40,912 nucleotides of DNA from Crocinitomicaceae bacterium. GTDB taxonomy: Bacteria; Bacteroidota; Bacteroidia; Flavobacteriales_D; Crocinitomicaceae. Where the stretch lies: contig JAKVAS010000001.1 in the NCBI GenBank assembly GCA_022448165.1, positions 1 to 40,912 on the forward strand, written 5' to 3'. The translations under genes were made by a program, and so were the position numbers. This document shows, in pieces, positions 7,815 through 17,944 of this stretch. The notes beneath the pieces were generated by a model, which saw nothing but the letters and a program-made list of their open reading frames with translations, had not been told where the DNA came from and made no database searches. How positions within the stretch are numbered: position 1 is the first letter of the stretch; every line of letters starts with the position of its first letter.

Positions 7815-7840
7815 ATCCCCCCGTAGGCAAACGGAGGGAT
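7815..7840 (-). terminator. Terminator of nrdB-nrdA
   Basis: On the minus strand ATCCCTCCGT pairs with ACGGGGGGAT around the loop TTGCCT, followed by a run of Ts. One G-T wobble pairs only on the minus strand, fitting termination of nrdA, whose stop is about 50 bases upstream. Confidence 0.8.
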
Positions 7841-7888
7841 TTTACTTATTGATTAATTATTACGGCACAATTATTAATCAAATCATTT

Positions 7889-10249
7889 TTAGCTTCCACA
7901 AGCCTCACAGTCGTCACCATTATCAATCGAACAAGCAATTGCTTCCTGTTCAGCAATAGATTTCGCTGTTGGCTCTTGAATAGCACCTTTATCAATAGTA
8001 AATTTAATCGCGTCTGTTGCGGCCTTTGTTCTCAAGTAGTACATTCCCGTTTTCAATCCTTTCTCCCATCCGTAGAAGTGCATCGAAGTCAATTTTCCAA
8101 AATTCGCATTTTCCATAAAGATGTTCAACGATTGTGATTGGCAAATAAATGCTCCACGATCCGCTGATTGTTCAATGATTGCCTTTTGTGAAATCTCCCA
8201 CGCTGTTTTGTACAGGTCTTTTAAACGCTGTGGCACTTCATTTATATTTTGAACAGAACCATTAGCAGCCATAATCTTTTGGCGTACTTCATCATCCCAT
8301 AAGCCTTCTTTTACTAAATCTCTAAGCAAATGCTTATTAACCACAATAAACTCTCCTGACAATACTCTTCTCGTATAGATATTAGACGTATATGGCTCGA
8401 AACATTCGTTATTTCCAAGAATCTGTGCAGTAGAAGCGGTTGGCATAGGTGCAACTAACAAAGAGTTACGTACCCCGTGCTCTTTAACCTCTTCTTTTAA
8501 CACATTCCATTCCCAACGACTTGATGGTTTAACACCATCCCATAAGTCGTATTGAAACTTACCTTGAGATACTGGAGACCCTTCATATGTTTCGTATGGC
8601 CCCTCTATCTTTGCTAAATCTTTAGATGCAGTCATTGCCGCATAATAGATCGTTTCAAAAATCTCTTTGTTTAATGCTCTTGCCGCAGGGTCTTCAAATG
8701 GAAGTCGCATCATAATAAATGTATCTGCCAATCCCTGAACACCCAGTCCAATTGGACGATGGCGGAAATTTGAATTACGCGCCTCCTCCACTGGGTAGTA
8801 GTTTCCATCAATAATCTTATTTAGATTGAGAGTTGCTTGGTAAGTAACCTCGAACAAACGATCATGATCAAATGTTTTTTCTTCCGTAACAAACTTAGGT
8901 AAAGCTAATGATGCTAAATTACATACCGCAATCTCATCTGGCTCTGTATACTCGATTATCTCTGTACACAAATTCGAAGACTTTATAGTACCTAAATTTT
9001 GTTGATTCGATTTCGAATTCGCCGCATCTTTATAGAGCATGTATGGCGTACCCGTTTCAATTTGTGATTCTAAAATTTTGAACCATAGATCTTGAGCTTT
9101 AATTGTCTTTCTACCTTTTCCTTCTGATTCATACTTCATGTACAAAGCTTCAAACTCTGCACTATGTACATCAGAAAGACCTGGGCATTCGTGTGGACAC
9201 ATTAATGTCCAATCTCCGTTTTCCTTTACGCGTTTCATGAACAAATCAGGAATCCATAATGCATAGAATAAATCACGTGCACGTTGCTCTTCCTTTCCAT
9301 GATTCTTCTTCATGTCTAAGAAATCAAACACATCAGCATGCCATGGCTCAATATACATTGCGAAAGACCCCTTACGCTTCCCTCCTCCTTGATCAACATA
9401 ACGCGCAGTATCATTGAAAACACGTAACATTGGTACTATACCATTTGACGTTCCATTCGTTCCTTTGATATATGTACCAGTTGCTCTAATATCATGCATT
9501 GCAAGTCCAATTCCTCCTGCAGATTGTGAAATTTGAGCACATGACTTTAACGTATCATAAATTCCCTCAATACTATCTTCCTTCATTGTTAAAAGAAAAC
9601 AAGATGACATTTGAGGCTTTGCAGTTCCTGCATTAAATAATGTTGGTGTAGCATGAGTAAACCAACCTTCAGACATTAAATTGTAAGTCTTTATCGCTGA
9701 GTCAATATCTTCTTTATGGATTCCTATAGAAACACGCATCAGCATCTGTTGCGGACGTTCTGAAATTCGTCCATGCATTTTTAGAAGATATGATCGCGTA
9801 AGTGTTTTAAATCCAAAATAATCGTATCTAAAATCTCGATCATAAATGATGCTTGAATCTATTCTCTCTTTATTCTTTTGAATGATGTCATAAACATCAT
9901 TAGCGATTAATGCCGCATTCTCTCCTGTCTTAGGATCGATATAATTATACATATCTGTAATTACATCTGAAAACGTTTTCTTAGTTTCTTTGTGAAGATT
10001 TGAAACTGCGATACGTGATGCTAACAATGCATAATCCGGATGATCAATCGTTTTTGCTGCTGCAACTTCGGCAGCTAGGTTATCTAATTGTGTTGTTGTA
10101 ACACCATCAAATAATCCTTCAATTACTTTCATTGCTACCGCTTCTGGCGATACCAAAGGATCTAAACCGTAACACATCTTAACGATGCGAGCTGTGATTT
10201 TGTCAAATTTCACAGATTCTTTTCTTCCGTCTCTTTTTACTACATACAT
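7889..10249 (-). CDS. nrdA: Ribonucleoside-diphosphate reductase, alpha subunit (class Ia)
   Basis: The large subunit of class I ribonucleotide reductase makes deoxyribonucleotides for DNA synthesis. At 786 aa it starts with an ATP-cone ([21 protein letters not shown]), the allosteric activity site. It then shows the active-site blocks [34 protein letters not shown] and [21 protein letters not shown], which supply the redox and radical Cys/Asn/Glu residues. The C-terminus [11 protein letters not shown] carries the CxxC pair that is re-reduced by thioredoxin or glutaredoxin. It lies 33 bases downstream of nrdB in one operon with a terminator after it. The gene order nrdB-nrdA is the reverse of E. 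coli. All key residues look intact. Confidence 0.97.
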   Translation of the reverse strand: MYVVKRDGRKESVKFDKITARIVKMCYGLDPLVSPEAVAMKVIEGLFDGVTTTQLDNLAAEVAAAKTIDHPDYALLASRIAVSNLHKETKKTFSDVITDMYNYIDPKTGENAALIANDVYDIIQKNKERIDSSIIYDRDFRYDYFGFKTLTRSYLLKMHGRISERPQQMLMRVSIGIHKEDIDSAIKTYNLMSEGWFTHATPTLFNAGTAKPQMSSCFLLTMKEDSIEGIYDTLKSCAQISQSAGGIGLAMHDIRATGTYIKGTNGTSNGIVPMLRVFNDTARYVDQGGGKRKGSFAMYIEPWHADVFDFLDMKKNHGKEEQRARDLFYALWIPDLFMKRVKENGDWTLMCPHECPGLSDVHSAEFEALYMKYESEGKGRKTIKAQDLWFKILESQIETGTPYMLYKDAANSKSNQQNLGTIKSSNLCTEIIEYTEPDEIAVCNLASLALPKFVTEEKTFDHDRLFEVTYQATLNLNKIIDGNYYPVEEARNSNFRHRPIGLGVQGLADTFIMMRLPFEDPAARALNKEIFETIYYAAMTASKDLAKIEGPYETYEGSPVSQGKFQYDLWDGVKPSSRWEWNVLKEEVKEHGVRNSLLVAPMPTASTAQILGNNECFEPYTSNIYTRRVLSGEFIVVNKHLLRDLVKEGLWDDEVRQKIMAANGSVQNINEVPQRLKDLYKTAWEISQKAIIEQSADRGAFICQSQSLNIFMENANFGKLTSMHFYGWEKGLKTGMYYLRTKAATDAIKFTIDKGAIQEPTAKSIAEQEAIACSIDNGDDCEACGS

Positions 10250-10282
10250 GGGCGCGTGTGTTTTTTAGGTAATCTAATTTCT

Positions 10283-11254
10283 TTAAAAATCCTCATCTAA
10301 ACTGAAGGTTTGCGAGTCATTATTAAGCACTCCTGCTTTTTGGTACTCTCCAACACGCTTCTCAAAGAAATTTGTCTTTCCTTGAATCGAAATCATCTCC
10401 ATGAAATCAAATGGGTTAGAAACATTGAACACTTTATCATTGCCCAACTCTACCAACAACCTATCCGCAACGAATTCAATATATTGAGCCATCAAGTCAC
10501 TATTCATTCCAATTAGTTTTACCGGAAGTGCCTCAATAATGAATTCCTTTTCAATCTCTACTGCATCTAAAATGATCTTCTTGACATCCTCTTTCGGCAT
10601 TTTGTTTACAACATGGTTGTTGTATAGCAAACATGCAAAATCACAGTGAAGACCTTCATCGCGAGAAATCAACTCGTTCGAAAACGCTAATCCTGGCATC
10701 AACCCTCTCTTCTTCAACCAGAAAATAGAACAAAAAGAACCAGAAAAGAATATTCCTTCTACTGCAGCAAATGCAACTAAGCGTTCAGCAAAGCTCCCCT
10801 CTTCAATCCAACGAAGCGCCCAGTCTGCCTTTTTACGAACGCACTCCATTGTGTCAATTGCATTGAATAAATAATCTTTCTCTTTTGTTTCTTTAATATA
10901 CGTATCAATTAGCAATGAATACGTTTCTGAATGAATATTTTCAACTGCAATTTGAAAACCGTAAAAGAATTTTGCCTCAGTGTACTGAACTTCTGCCAAA
11001 AAGTTCTCTGCTAAATTTTCGTTTACGATTCCATCTGATGCAGCAAAAAATGCCAAAACATGCTTCACGAAATGGCGCTCATTATCATTTAATTTACTTT
11101 CCCAATCAATTAAGTCAGGTTGTAAATCGATCTCTTCTGCTGTCCAAAAGCTTGCCTCTGCTTTTTTGTAGAAAGACCAAATATCGTCATGCTGGATAGG
11201 AAAAAGAACAAAACGATTATTGTTTTTTTCCAAAATTGGTTCTAATTGTGCCAT
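10283..11254 (-). CDS. nrdB: Ribonucleoside-diphosphate reductase, beta subunit (class Ia)
   Basis: The small subunit houses the di-iron tyrosyl radical that drives the alpha subunit. In 323 aa the metal ligands are visible: D74 in [14 protein letters not shown]105 and H108 in [11 protein letters not shown]166 in [10 protein letters not shown], and E200 and H203 in [12 protein letters not shown]. The radical Tyr is Y112, in the expected E-x2-H-x3-Y spacing, so this is a normal class Ia R2 and not an Mn or Tyr-less variant. First gene of the nrdB-nrdA operon. Its upstream region contains a perfect hairpin (11292-11311), but I find no clear NrdR box pair. Confidence 0.97.
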   Translation of the reverse strand: MAQLEPILEKNNNRFVLFPIQHDDIWSFYKKAEASFWTAEEIDLQPDLIDWESKLNDNERHFVKHVLAFFAASDGIVNENLAENFLAEVQYTEAKFFYGFQIAVENIHSETYSLLIDTYIKETKEKDYLFNAIDTMECVRKKADWALRWIEEGSFAERLVAFAAVEGIFFSGSFCSIFWLKKRGLMPGLAFSNELISRDEGLHCDFACLLYNNHVVNKMPKEDVKKIILDAVEIEKEFIIEALPVKLIGMNSDLMAQYIEFVADRLLVELGNDKVFNVSNPFDFMEMISIQGKTNFFEKRVGEYQKAGVLNNDSQTFSLDEDF

Positions 11255-11706
11255 TTATATTGTGTTAATTTTTACCGTATTCATTCCCTGTCGGAGAATT
11301 ATCATTCTCCGAATTTTGTTGCCAATAAGCTGTGTGCTTCCTCTATATTTTAGATCGCGATTTGGTAACTGACTTTCTTCACTAGAGGTGTTACAAAAAT
11401 TGTCAAAAATCTTGCTTCTTCCAACTAAAAAAGTTCACAATTCTTTAACGTTATTAACATTAGAATCTTGAAACCCTTTAACAACAACTCATTGCTGGCT
11501 TATCAACAACTACATTAAAGATATTCACAGTTTCTCTACCTTAATTAGTCGACAAATAACCCCCTTTCGTCTGATCCCCTTGAAGCATAGGATGTTCGAA
11601 ATTTGTTCTTTAAATTTACGACTGTTCTAATCGGTATTCAAGGACTTGTTTTTCTTCTTTTTAACAAAGGAATGTTAACTGTTTTTTGCCCTAACCTCAA
11701 ATTCAT
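11255..11706. other. Divergent intergenic region nrdB / comF
   Basis: 452 AT-rich bases with no convincing ORF. It contains the hairpin at 11292-11311 and three sequences resembling DnaA boxes: TTATTAACA (11451), TTATCAACA (11500) and ATATTCACA (11521). None is a perfect TTATCCACA. I see no NrdR box. Confidence 0.6.
11292..11311 (-). promoter_or_regulatory. Perfect inverted repeat in the nrdB upstream region
   Basis: CGGAGAAT and ATTCTCCG flank a 4-base loop, ending about 38 bases before the nrdB ATG. There is no T-run after it on the minus strand, so an operator or leader hairpin fits better than a terminator. Confidence 0.5.
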
Positions 11707-12423
11707 ATGAACACAGTAAAACCCTCATTGAGCCTTTTTACCCTAATTAGAGACTTAGGCCACCTTATTTTCCCGGAAAAATGCCTTAATTGTAGTTCTG
11801 AACTCTCTAGCAACGAAAAACACATCTGTTTCTTATGTAGTTCATCCCTTTCATTAACATCTTTTCATCGTTTTAATGAAGCCACGGAAATGGATAAACT
11901 ATTTTGGGGAAGAGTACCTATTCACAGTACATATGCACATCTTTTTTTCGAAAAAGGTAAATCCTCTCAAAACATCCTGTTTTCATTAAAATATCGCAAC
12001 AACAAAGCCATTGGGAATTACTTCGGAAAAGAAATAGGAAAACACTTATTAGAAATGGCTTCATTTCAAGAGGTAGATGCAATTGTTCCGGTTCCATTAC
12101 ATCCCAAAAAAGAGTTTATACGTGGGTATAATCAAAGTCGTGCTTTAGCAGAGGGAATTAGTATTTCTATGAAAATACCTATAAGGGAAAAAGTCGTAAT
12201 TCGAAAGAAGCATAGTGCTTCGCAAACAAAGCAATCACGCTTTGATCGTTGGGATAATGTTCAATCAACATTTACAATTACAAGCAATGTGAGTAAGTAT
12301 CAACACCTGTTATTAATAGACGACGTAGTAACTACAGGTTCGACTCTCGAATCAATCGCTCAAAAGATAAAGCTGGTTTCTCCAAAAACAAAGATTAGCA
12401 TAGCAACACTAGCTATTGCATAA
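11707..12423 (+). CDS. ComF-family protein (phosphoribosyltransferase fold)
   Basis: ComF/GntX proteins are cytosolic and are implicated in handling incoming DNA during natural transformation. The 238-aa product has an N-terminal zinc ribbon (EKCLNCSSEL, then HICFLCSSSL: two CxxC pairs near residues 25-50). A type I phosphoribosyltransferase domain follows, with VDAIVPVPLHPKKEFIRGYNQ and the PRPP-binding loop LLLIDDVVTTGSTLE near residue 205. Length is normal for the family. It stands alone, is read away from nrdB, and ends at a two-way terminator. Whether this organism is transformable cannot be judged from the window. Confidence 0.92.
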   Translation: MNTVKPSLSLFTLIRDLGHLIFPEKCLNCSSELSSNEKHICFLCSSSLSLTSFHRFNEATEMDKLFWGRVPIHSTYAHLFFEKGKSSQNILFSLKYRNNKAIGNYFGKEIGKHLLEMASFQEVDAIVPVPLHPKKEFIRGYNQSRALAEGISISMKIPIREKVVIRKKHSASQTKQSRFDRWDNVQSTFTITSNVSKYQHLLLIDDVVTTGSTLESIAQKIKLVSPKTKISIATLAIA

Positions 12424-12443
12424 ATTATATGCTAATGAAAAAA

Positions 12444-12465
12444 GGGAGCCAAATATTTGACTCCC
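12444..12465. terminator. Two-way terminator between comF and the subtilase gene
   Basis: GGGAG-C-CAAA-TA-TTTG-A-CTCCC folds into a stem with a single mismatch. It has an A-run on the left and lies between two converging genes, 21 bases after one stop and 23 bases from the other. Confidence 0.7.
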
Positions 12466-12487
12466 CCTTCCTATTCATTTTAGCAGA

Positions 12488-15400
12488 TTACTTTTTAATT
12501 ACTCTATTAATCTTGGTTTTATACCCATCGGTTAACATCACTACATAAACCCCTGATGATAACTGTGAGAAATCCACCATAGAATTCTTTAACTCTCCTT
12601 CTGAAAGCACTCTTCCATTAAGATCTAATACCTTATACGACAATTTTTTTGTCAAATTATGCTCTATATAAAGGTTGTCTTCTATTGGGTTTGGATACAA
12701 CTCAATCATAGAACCGACAGAATTTGAGACATTTTGTTCAGAATATTGAGACATCATACCAGATCCAATACAGAATGAAGTAACGTCACTAAAGCCAAAG
12801 CTTCCGCCTTGCGCAAGAATTACTGATGTAGACGAATTTACAAGACTATAATTACCGTTACCATATCCACAGCAAATACCATCTCCATATGTATCATTAA
12901 ATGTTAACGTGTAACACCCGTCAAATAAACATAATGGGATATTTAACAAAGAACCATCTGCCTGTGCTCCATATGTTCCACCATTCGCAACGATAGCATT
13001 TTGATCGTTTCTGATTTCCCAACTTGTTTCCTCTGGGTAATTATCTAATAAAATAGCCAAGTTAAGATCAGTACAACTTGTCTCGGCAACTCCTACACTT
13101 ACATCATCGACCGCCATATCTCCTCTCCATGTTGTTCCCGTCGTGCCATTAAACCTAAGCTTTAATGTTGACACGCCTGTATAAGCACTTAAATCTACAG
13201 ATTCAAAACTCCAAACATTCCCTTGATTACCAGACTTACTCCAAATCGTCGACCATGTATTACCATCAGTACTTGCCTCAACATGCAACTGCCCCATTGA
13301 ATTAGATCCATACATATGATAATCAAAATTAAGAGCAGGATTATCAACACCCGTCAAATCAAAACAAGGACTTGTTAGAACAGCGTTTTTCGTAGAGTAA
13401 TTTGGAGTTGATGATTCCATATAAATGTAATAGTTCCCTTCATTCGCTCCACTTGGTCCAGTATTGTTGGATGGAGTTCCACCAGTTCGAACCGTCCAGT
13501 CAAAATCATCTCCTGAATTTTGAGTCCAATCCCCAAGCGTATTTTCAAACCCTTCATAATATGGGAAGCTTGTAATTAATCCATTACAGAGAACCTGTCC
13601 GCTTACCGTAGTAAATGTCGTTGATGAACTGAACCCAGAGTTAGTTCCATCGGGACAGGTACTCATAACCTGCACTTCATATTCAGTACCAGACGCTAGT
13701 CCAGAAATAGTAAGGTTACTAGACCCACCATTCATCGTTGTCCACGCAGAAGAACCTGTAGCTCTATACCTTACAGTATAACTCGCACCAGCAACTGATC
13801 CCCAAGTAACATTTGCCGAAGAAGCTGTTATAGCATTTACAGAAATTCCCGATGGAATAATTGCTGAACATGCTGTTGAATTCTGAATACCAGTAACAAT
13901 CAATGCGTAATCTTGAGATCCTCCACTTAAAGAACCTTTATGTGTAACAGTAATCGTATATGTCCCTGATGCATTTGAAACGTCAACACGTTCGTAAGGA
14001 TCAACATTATTATCTCCTTTCGTATTCGATGTAGGACCAGTAAGTTTCCAAGGAGTATATGTCGTTCCTCCTTTACTTACACGAATATCAAGATCATTGA
14101 TAAGGGCTGGCGTCGATAAATTAACCGTTCCAGTATTCGCTACACCTGGAAGATCAGTCCATGAAATAGAAGCTATCAAATCATTCACTCCATCAGCATC
14201 AACCGTAATAGTATACGTTTGTCCCGCAGATAATGTTAACTCTTCTATTATTGATTGATTACCATGATTAGAAATCGATTTAGCAGCTAATTTAGCGTTT
14301 AGAAGACCCCAACCAAAAACCGCGTCTGGACCATTAGTTCCAGCATCATCCGCAGTGTGTAATGCCAAACCTTTTAATGTCGACGCTCTCATAAAGCTTC
14401 CATTTACATCTCTATAATGTTCTTGTAAAAGCAGCAATGTACCTGTTACATTAGGTGATGCCATTGAGGTTCCTGTTAAAGAGCCATACGCCGAATTATT
14501 TGAATCAAACGTAGAATAAACTCCACTACCATTTCCAGTGATGTCTGGTTTAATTCTAAGATCATCAGTTGGTCCTTCACTACTCGAGTTATTAATATAT
14601 ACTGATATCAAGTTTCCTGCAGCATCAATATTAGCATCATTAGCGTTTGCGACCACCATGTTGTTTTTGGCTGTGGCATGACCTGTTAATTTATCATACG
14701 AACTATTTCCACCGACTGGACTTGAGTTGGCCGAGTTATCATTCCCATCATTTCCTGCCGCAACGACCATTAAATAATAAGGCGCGTTGGACATCAACTG
14801 GTCCCAATCCCTCGAGTCCGAGATATAACCGCCAAAATAATATGCTGGTAATAGTACGTTTCCAGAATTATCCCGCACCCTATATCCATAGGAGTGATTA
14901 GACACTAGCATTCCCGCGGCGGCAGCATTTGTAGCCTCAGAAACATCAGAGTTCCAATCTGCACCAACGGCATTGGCGTATGGCGCCATTCCTTTAGCAT
15001 TTGCCTCTACTCCAGATGCAATAATCGTTCCGGTTACGTGAGCCGCATGGTAATTTAGTGAAGTTGATCCATCTCCCGCAGAAAATCGATTTGATCCTCC
15101 GGCACCATCATACTCTTGATGAGACGCTCGTGCTAATCCTCCATCCCATACATATGCGGTCATGTTATTTCCATTCAAATCAAATCCAAGCGAGCCTCCA
15201 GAATTCAAATGATTCGCTCTTGTTGACTTCGCAGCATCTACATTTGATGTTGTATAGTAAATTGGGTTACCGTCAGCGTCAACAGCCTGTAATTCGGCAT
15301 ATCCTCCTGAAGGAGTAGTAGTTACTAACGGCCAGCCTTTAATGCCAGCAATTCGAATTGCCTCCTTTTTAGATTCTTCCTCTTTTTTTCGGAAGTCCTG

Positions 15401-15538
15401 TTCCATTTCAAGAAGTTTTTGTTGATCGTAATCTTTTATGATTACTTGTTTTTCCTGTGCTGTTTGTCCGAATATCAAACTCGAGCACATTGTAATGTAG
15501 GCGATACCAAGCGCCTTTTTAGCAGAAACTAAATTCAT
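12488..15538 (-). CDS. Secreted subtilisin-like (S8) protease with Fn3, MAM-like and T9SS domains
   Basis: A large extracellular serine protease of about 1016 aa. The start at 15538 gives the signal peptide MNLVSAKKALGIAYITMCSSLIFG; upstream in-frame starts lack one. Catalytic triad motifs are present in variant form: Asp in AYVWDGGLARASH, His in NYHAAHVTGTI (HAAH instead of HGTH), and Ser in GTSMASPNVTGT, with the oxyanion Asn in VVAAGNDGN. A C-terminal P-like region, a fibronectin III domain (SVNAITASSANVTW through FTTV) and a MAM-like domain (YYEGFENTLGDW through MAVDDVSV) follow. Then comes a Cys-containing module with NDTYGDGICCGYGNG, and a T9SS sorting domain (IELYPNPIEDNLYIEH, SSGVYVVML). 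It probably degrades extracellular protein. Monocistronic. Confidence 0.93.
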   Translation of the reverse strand: MNLVSAKKALGIAYITMCSSLIFGQTAQEKQVIIKDYDQQKLLEMEQDFRKKEEESKKEAIRIAGIKGWPLVTTTPSGGYAELQAVDADGNPIYYTTSNVDAAKSTRANHLNSGGSLGFDLNGNNMTAYVWDGGLARASHQEYDGAGGSNRFSAGDGSTSLNYHAAHVTGTIIASGVEANAKGMAPYANAVGADWNSDVSEATNAAAAGMLVSNHSYGYRVRDNSGNVLLPAYYFGGYISDSRDWDQLMSNAPYYLMVVAAGNDGNDNSANSSPVGGNSSYDKLTGHATAKNNMVVANANDANIDAAGNLISVYINNSSSEGPTDDLRIKPDITGNGSGVYSTFDSNNSAYGSLTGTSMASPNVTGTLLLLQEHYRDVNGSFMRASTLKGLALHTADDAGTNGPDAVFGWGLLNAKLAAKSISNHGNQSIIEELTLSAGQTYTITVDADGVNDLIASISWTDLPGVANTGTVNLSTPALINDLDIRVSKGGTTYTPWKLTGPTSNTKGDNNVDPYERVDVSNASGTYTITVTHKGSLSGGSQDYALIVTGIQNSTACSAIIPSGISVNAITASSANVTWGSVAGASYTVRYRATGSSAWTTMNGGSSNLTISGLASGTEYEVQVMSTCPDGTNSGFSSSTTFTTVSGQVLCNGLITSFPYYEGFENTLGDWTQNSGDDFDWTVRTGGTPSNNTGPSGANEGNYYIYMESSTPNYSTKNAVLTSPCFDLTGVDNPALNFDYHMYGSNSMGQLHVEASTDGNTWSTIWSKSGNQGNVWSFESVDLSAYTGVSTLKLRFNGTTGTTWRGDMAVDDVSVGVAETSCTDLNLAILLDNYPEETSWEIRNDQNAIVANGGTYGAQADGSLLNIPLCLFDGCYTLTFNDTYGDGICCGYGNGNYSLVNSSTSVILAQGGSFGFSDVTSFCIGSGMMSQYSEQNVSNSVGSMIELYPNPIEDNLYIEHNLTKKLSYKVLDLNGRVLSEGELKNSMVDFSQLSSGVYVVMLTDGYKTKINRVIKK

Positions 15539-16309
15539 ATTATAGTGGTTATTTTTGGTTTTAGAAGATTTTAGGATCAATCTTGATATCTCCCCCTGAG
15601 CTCTTCTATATTTACTCATATAAAACAATCCTATCACCTTGGTCTTGATGAAGATTTTATAAAATTCCTTTTTGAATACTTATCACATGATTTCTAGGGC
15701 ATAGCTCCGCCCAGCTCAATAAATGGATGAGTTACAAAACACAAATAAAAAATTTGAATTTGGATATGCTCCGAGACACAAGAAAATCTATGATTAATCG
15801 ATTTCCAAATTAATATTCTCTTCTTTTTTTGGGATTACCCTGCTTCAGTGGAAACACTCCAAGCCGCACATAAACGACTGATAATTAGCAGGCAACGAGC
15901 CCCAATATAAACATTTTTATTTAAACAATATTCAAAAAAATCAAAAAACACAAAAATGAATCGTCAAAAGACAAGTTTCAATTCGTTCTTAAACCACTTA
16001 TAGAAAGCTAAAGGGTAAAATCACTTGTACTAATAACTTCATCCCCCTTTTATCCCCTATTAGAATTTTATTGCCATAAAATAAAAGCGTTTAGGTTCAT
16101 ATTCCTATCAACGAATTTACACTGACACATTGTATCTATTGATGTATTCAAAATCTCCAAAATTCTAATTCAAAAGTGACAAAGAACCTTCTTGCTGTCA
16201 GCTACAAAGAACCAACAATTATAAAGTAGTTTAAAACTCTAAACATTTGCTTATAGCATTTTGTCCATTAAGCACTTTTTCGCTAATTTGGACCTTAATT
16301 ACAAATAGT
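15539..16309. other. Long divergent intergenic region
   Basis: About 770 AT-rich bases between the subtilase and the GIN-domain gene. Frequent stops occur in all frames and I find no gene. ACAAAGAACC occurs twice (near 16180 and 16204). Just before the next gene, TTG near 16262 and TAATTTG near 16284 form a weak promoter-like pair. Confidence 0.6.
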
Positions 16310-17011
16310 ATGAGACCACAAGTTTTATTTTTCGTTCTATTGCTCACATTAATTGGCTGCCAGGCTATTGAGCCATCTCATAAAATCACATCGAAAACGC
16401 ACAAGGTTAATCCTTTTGAGAAAATTCGTGTAAGTGGAGCGATGAAAGTAGATATCAGTTTTTCTTCTAATGAAGAAGTTGTTATTGAGGCTCCTGAAAA
16501 CCTTCATAAGCACATTAATGTATCTGTTTCTTCAGGTGAATTAACGCTCGGGATGAAATCTAGCACATCTATTTACGGAGATTCAAAAATTAAAGTTCAT
16601 ATCAAAGCACCTTCTATAAACAGTGCTGTAGTAAGCGGTGCTTCATCTGTAAAATTGAACGAGAACTATAAAGGCGATTCATTCGATTTAAATTTATCAG
16701 GAGCTAGTTCATTTCGAGGAAAAATTTCCGTTTCCTCAAGCTCTATTGAAATGAGTGGTGCAGCAAGTGCTGAGATTAAAGGTAAAGCAGCAAAGGTAAA
16801 AGCAAACCTTTCTGGTGCCTCTAACCTGATCTCTCACAACTTTACGGTTGGCGCACTCGATATTGATCTATCAGGGGCAAGTAATGCGGAACTTGAAGTA
16901 AAATCTTCGTTAAGTGTCGATGCCTCAGGTGCTAGTTCTTTCGAATATAAGGGAAACCCAACCATTTTAAAGCTTGAAGAATCAGGCGCTTCCTCTATTT
17001 CAAAAAACTAA
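16310..17011 (+). CDS. GIN-domain (DUF2807) lipoprotein
   Basis: A 233-aa lipoprotein from the ATG at 16310: MRPQVLFFVLLLTLIGC places the lipid-bearing Cys at residue 18. The mature part is one head GIN domain, built of short beta turns that each carry the signature SGA[SM] (KIRVSGAMKVDI, AVVSGASSVKL, LNLSGASSFRG, DIDLSGASNAEL, VDASGASSFEYKG). This predicts a right-handed beta-helix. Such proteins are abundant in Bacteroidota; their function is not established and binding of a cell-surface polymer is only a guess. An upstream in-frame start would bury the lipoprotein signal. The pyrophosphatase gene follows after 39 bases, so the two may be cotranscribed. Confidence 0.9.
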   Translation: MRPQVLFFVLLLTLIGCQAIEPSHKITSKTHKVNPFEKIRVSGAMKVDISFSSNEEVVIEAPENLHKHINVSVSSGELTLGMKSSTSIYGDSKIKVHIKAPSINSAVVSGASSVKLNENYKGDSFDLNLSGASSFRGKISVSSSSIEMSGAASAEIKGKAAKVKANLSGASNLISHNFTVGALDIDLSGASNAELEVKSSLSVDASGASSFEYKGNPTILKLEESGASSISKN

Positions 17012-17050
17012 TGCTCGATAGATTCAAAAGATAGAACGTATTTTTACTGC

Positions 17051-17716
17051 ATGCGTAAACACACCCTGTTTTTTCTTAGTTCAATAAGTTTATTTGCTTC
17101 CTGTACTTCTAATTTTTCGGAGAAAGAGGAAACAGACCCTTTTTCAAAAGAAGCTCTAAGCGACAGTATAAACTTATTGACGGATATTCGTCCCAAACAT
17201 GAAGATGGGGATATAAATGCGATCATAGAAATTCCTTCTGGAACCATTGAAAAGTGGGAGCTAGAAAAGACTAACGGACAGGTTGAAAGAGAATTCGTTA
17301 ATGGCTTACCTAGAACCATCAATTATATCGGCTATCCTGGAAATTACGGAATGATTCCACAAACGTTATTATCCAAAGAGAATGGTGGAGATGGTGACCC
17401 TCTCGACATTCTCGTACTGGGAGCCCCCGTAAAAAGAAACAGCATTCTAAAATGTAAAATCATTGGGGTATTATATCTTCTAGACAGAGGAGAGCAAGAC
17501 GATAAACTAATTGCTGTCTCGGAAGGATCGCCTCTTTATGATATTAATAGTATTAAAGAATTGAATGAGAATTTCAAAGGTGTATCGGATATTATCCAAT
17601 TATGGTTTAGTAATTACAAAGGCCCTGGGAAAATGAAATCTAAAGGCTTTGGAGAAAAGGATGTTGCAATTAGTATATTAGAATCCTCCATAAAAGAATA
17701 TAATCTAAACCTCTAA
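17051..17716 (+). CDS. Lipoprotein-type family I inorganic pyrophosphatase
   Basis: Hydrolyses pyrophosphate to phosphate with Mg2+. The 221-aa product carries the family I signature: IIEIPSGTIEKWE, LPRTINYIGYPGNYGMIPQ, the metal-binding DGDPLDILV, DRGEQDDKLIAV and WFSNYKGP. The catalytic Asp, Lys, Arg and Tyr positions are all kept. The odd point is the N-terminus: MRKHTLFFLSSISLFASC is a lipoprotein signal with Cys at residue 18, followed by an acidic linker. The enzyme should therefore be attached to a membrane facing the periplasm, not cytosolic. It may act on pyrophosphate released outside the cytoplasm or recover phosphate (inference). It follows the GIN lipoprotein closely. Confidence 0.9.
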   Translation: MRKHTLFFLSSISLFASCTSNFSEKEETDPFSKEALSDSINLLTDIRPKHEDGDINAIIEIPSGTIEKWELEKTNGQVEREFVNGLPRTINYIGYPGNYGMIPQTLLSKENGGDGDPLDILVLGAPVKRNSILKCKIIGVLYLLDRGEQDDKLIAVSEGSPLYDINSIKELNENFKGVSDIIQLWFSNYKGPGKMKSKGFGEKDVAISILESSIKEYNLNL

Positions 17717-17944
17717 AACAACACCCGATAAAAAGCCTTATCCCCTAACAATTGGCTCAAAGAATAAAAACAGCTCTTCACTATCCCTTTTCAGGCATAG
17801 TCAAAAACTAAGGGCTCAGTAGCGCTATTTCGTTTTTGAACCACCAAGCTCCTAGGTAAAATTTATTCCGTGAAACTATAGATTAACAGATGGCTCTATC
17901 CGCATATTTATCAAACAAAGAAGGAAACACATCGATCTTCAATC

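Noticed and set aside
11255-11706. Replication origin suggested by DnaA-box-like sequences
   Set aside because: Only three imperfect boxes, no perfect one, and no dnaA, dnaN or other origin-linked gene nearby.
15539-16309. Hidden gene in the long gap after the subtilase
   Set aside because: Stops are frequent in all frames, and the longest ATG ORF seen (near 15957) is only about 15 codons.
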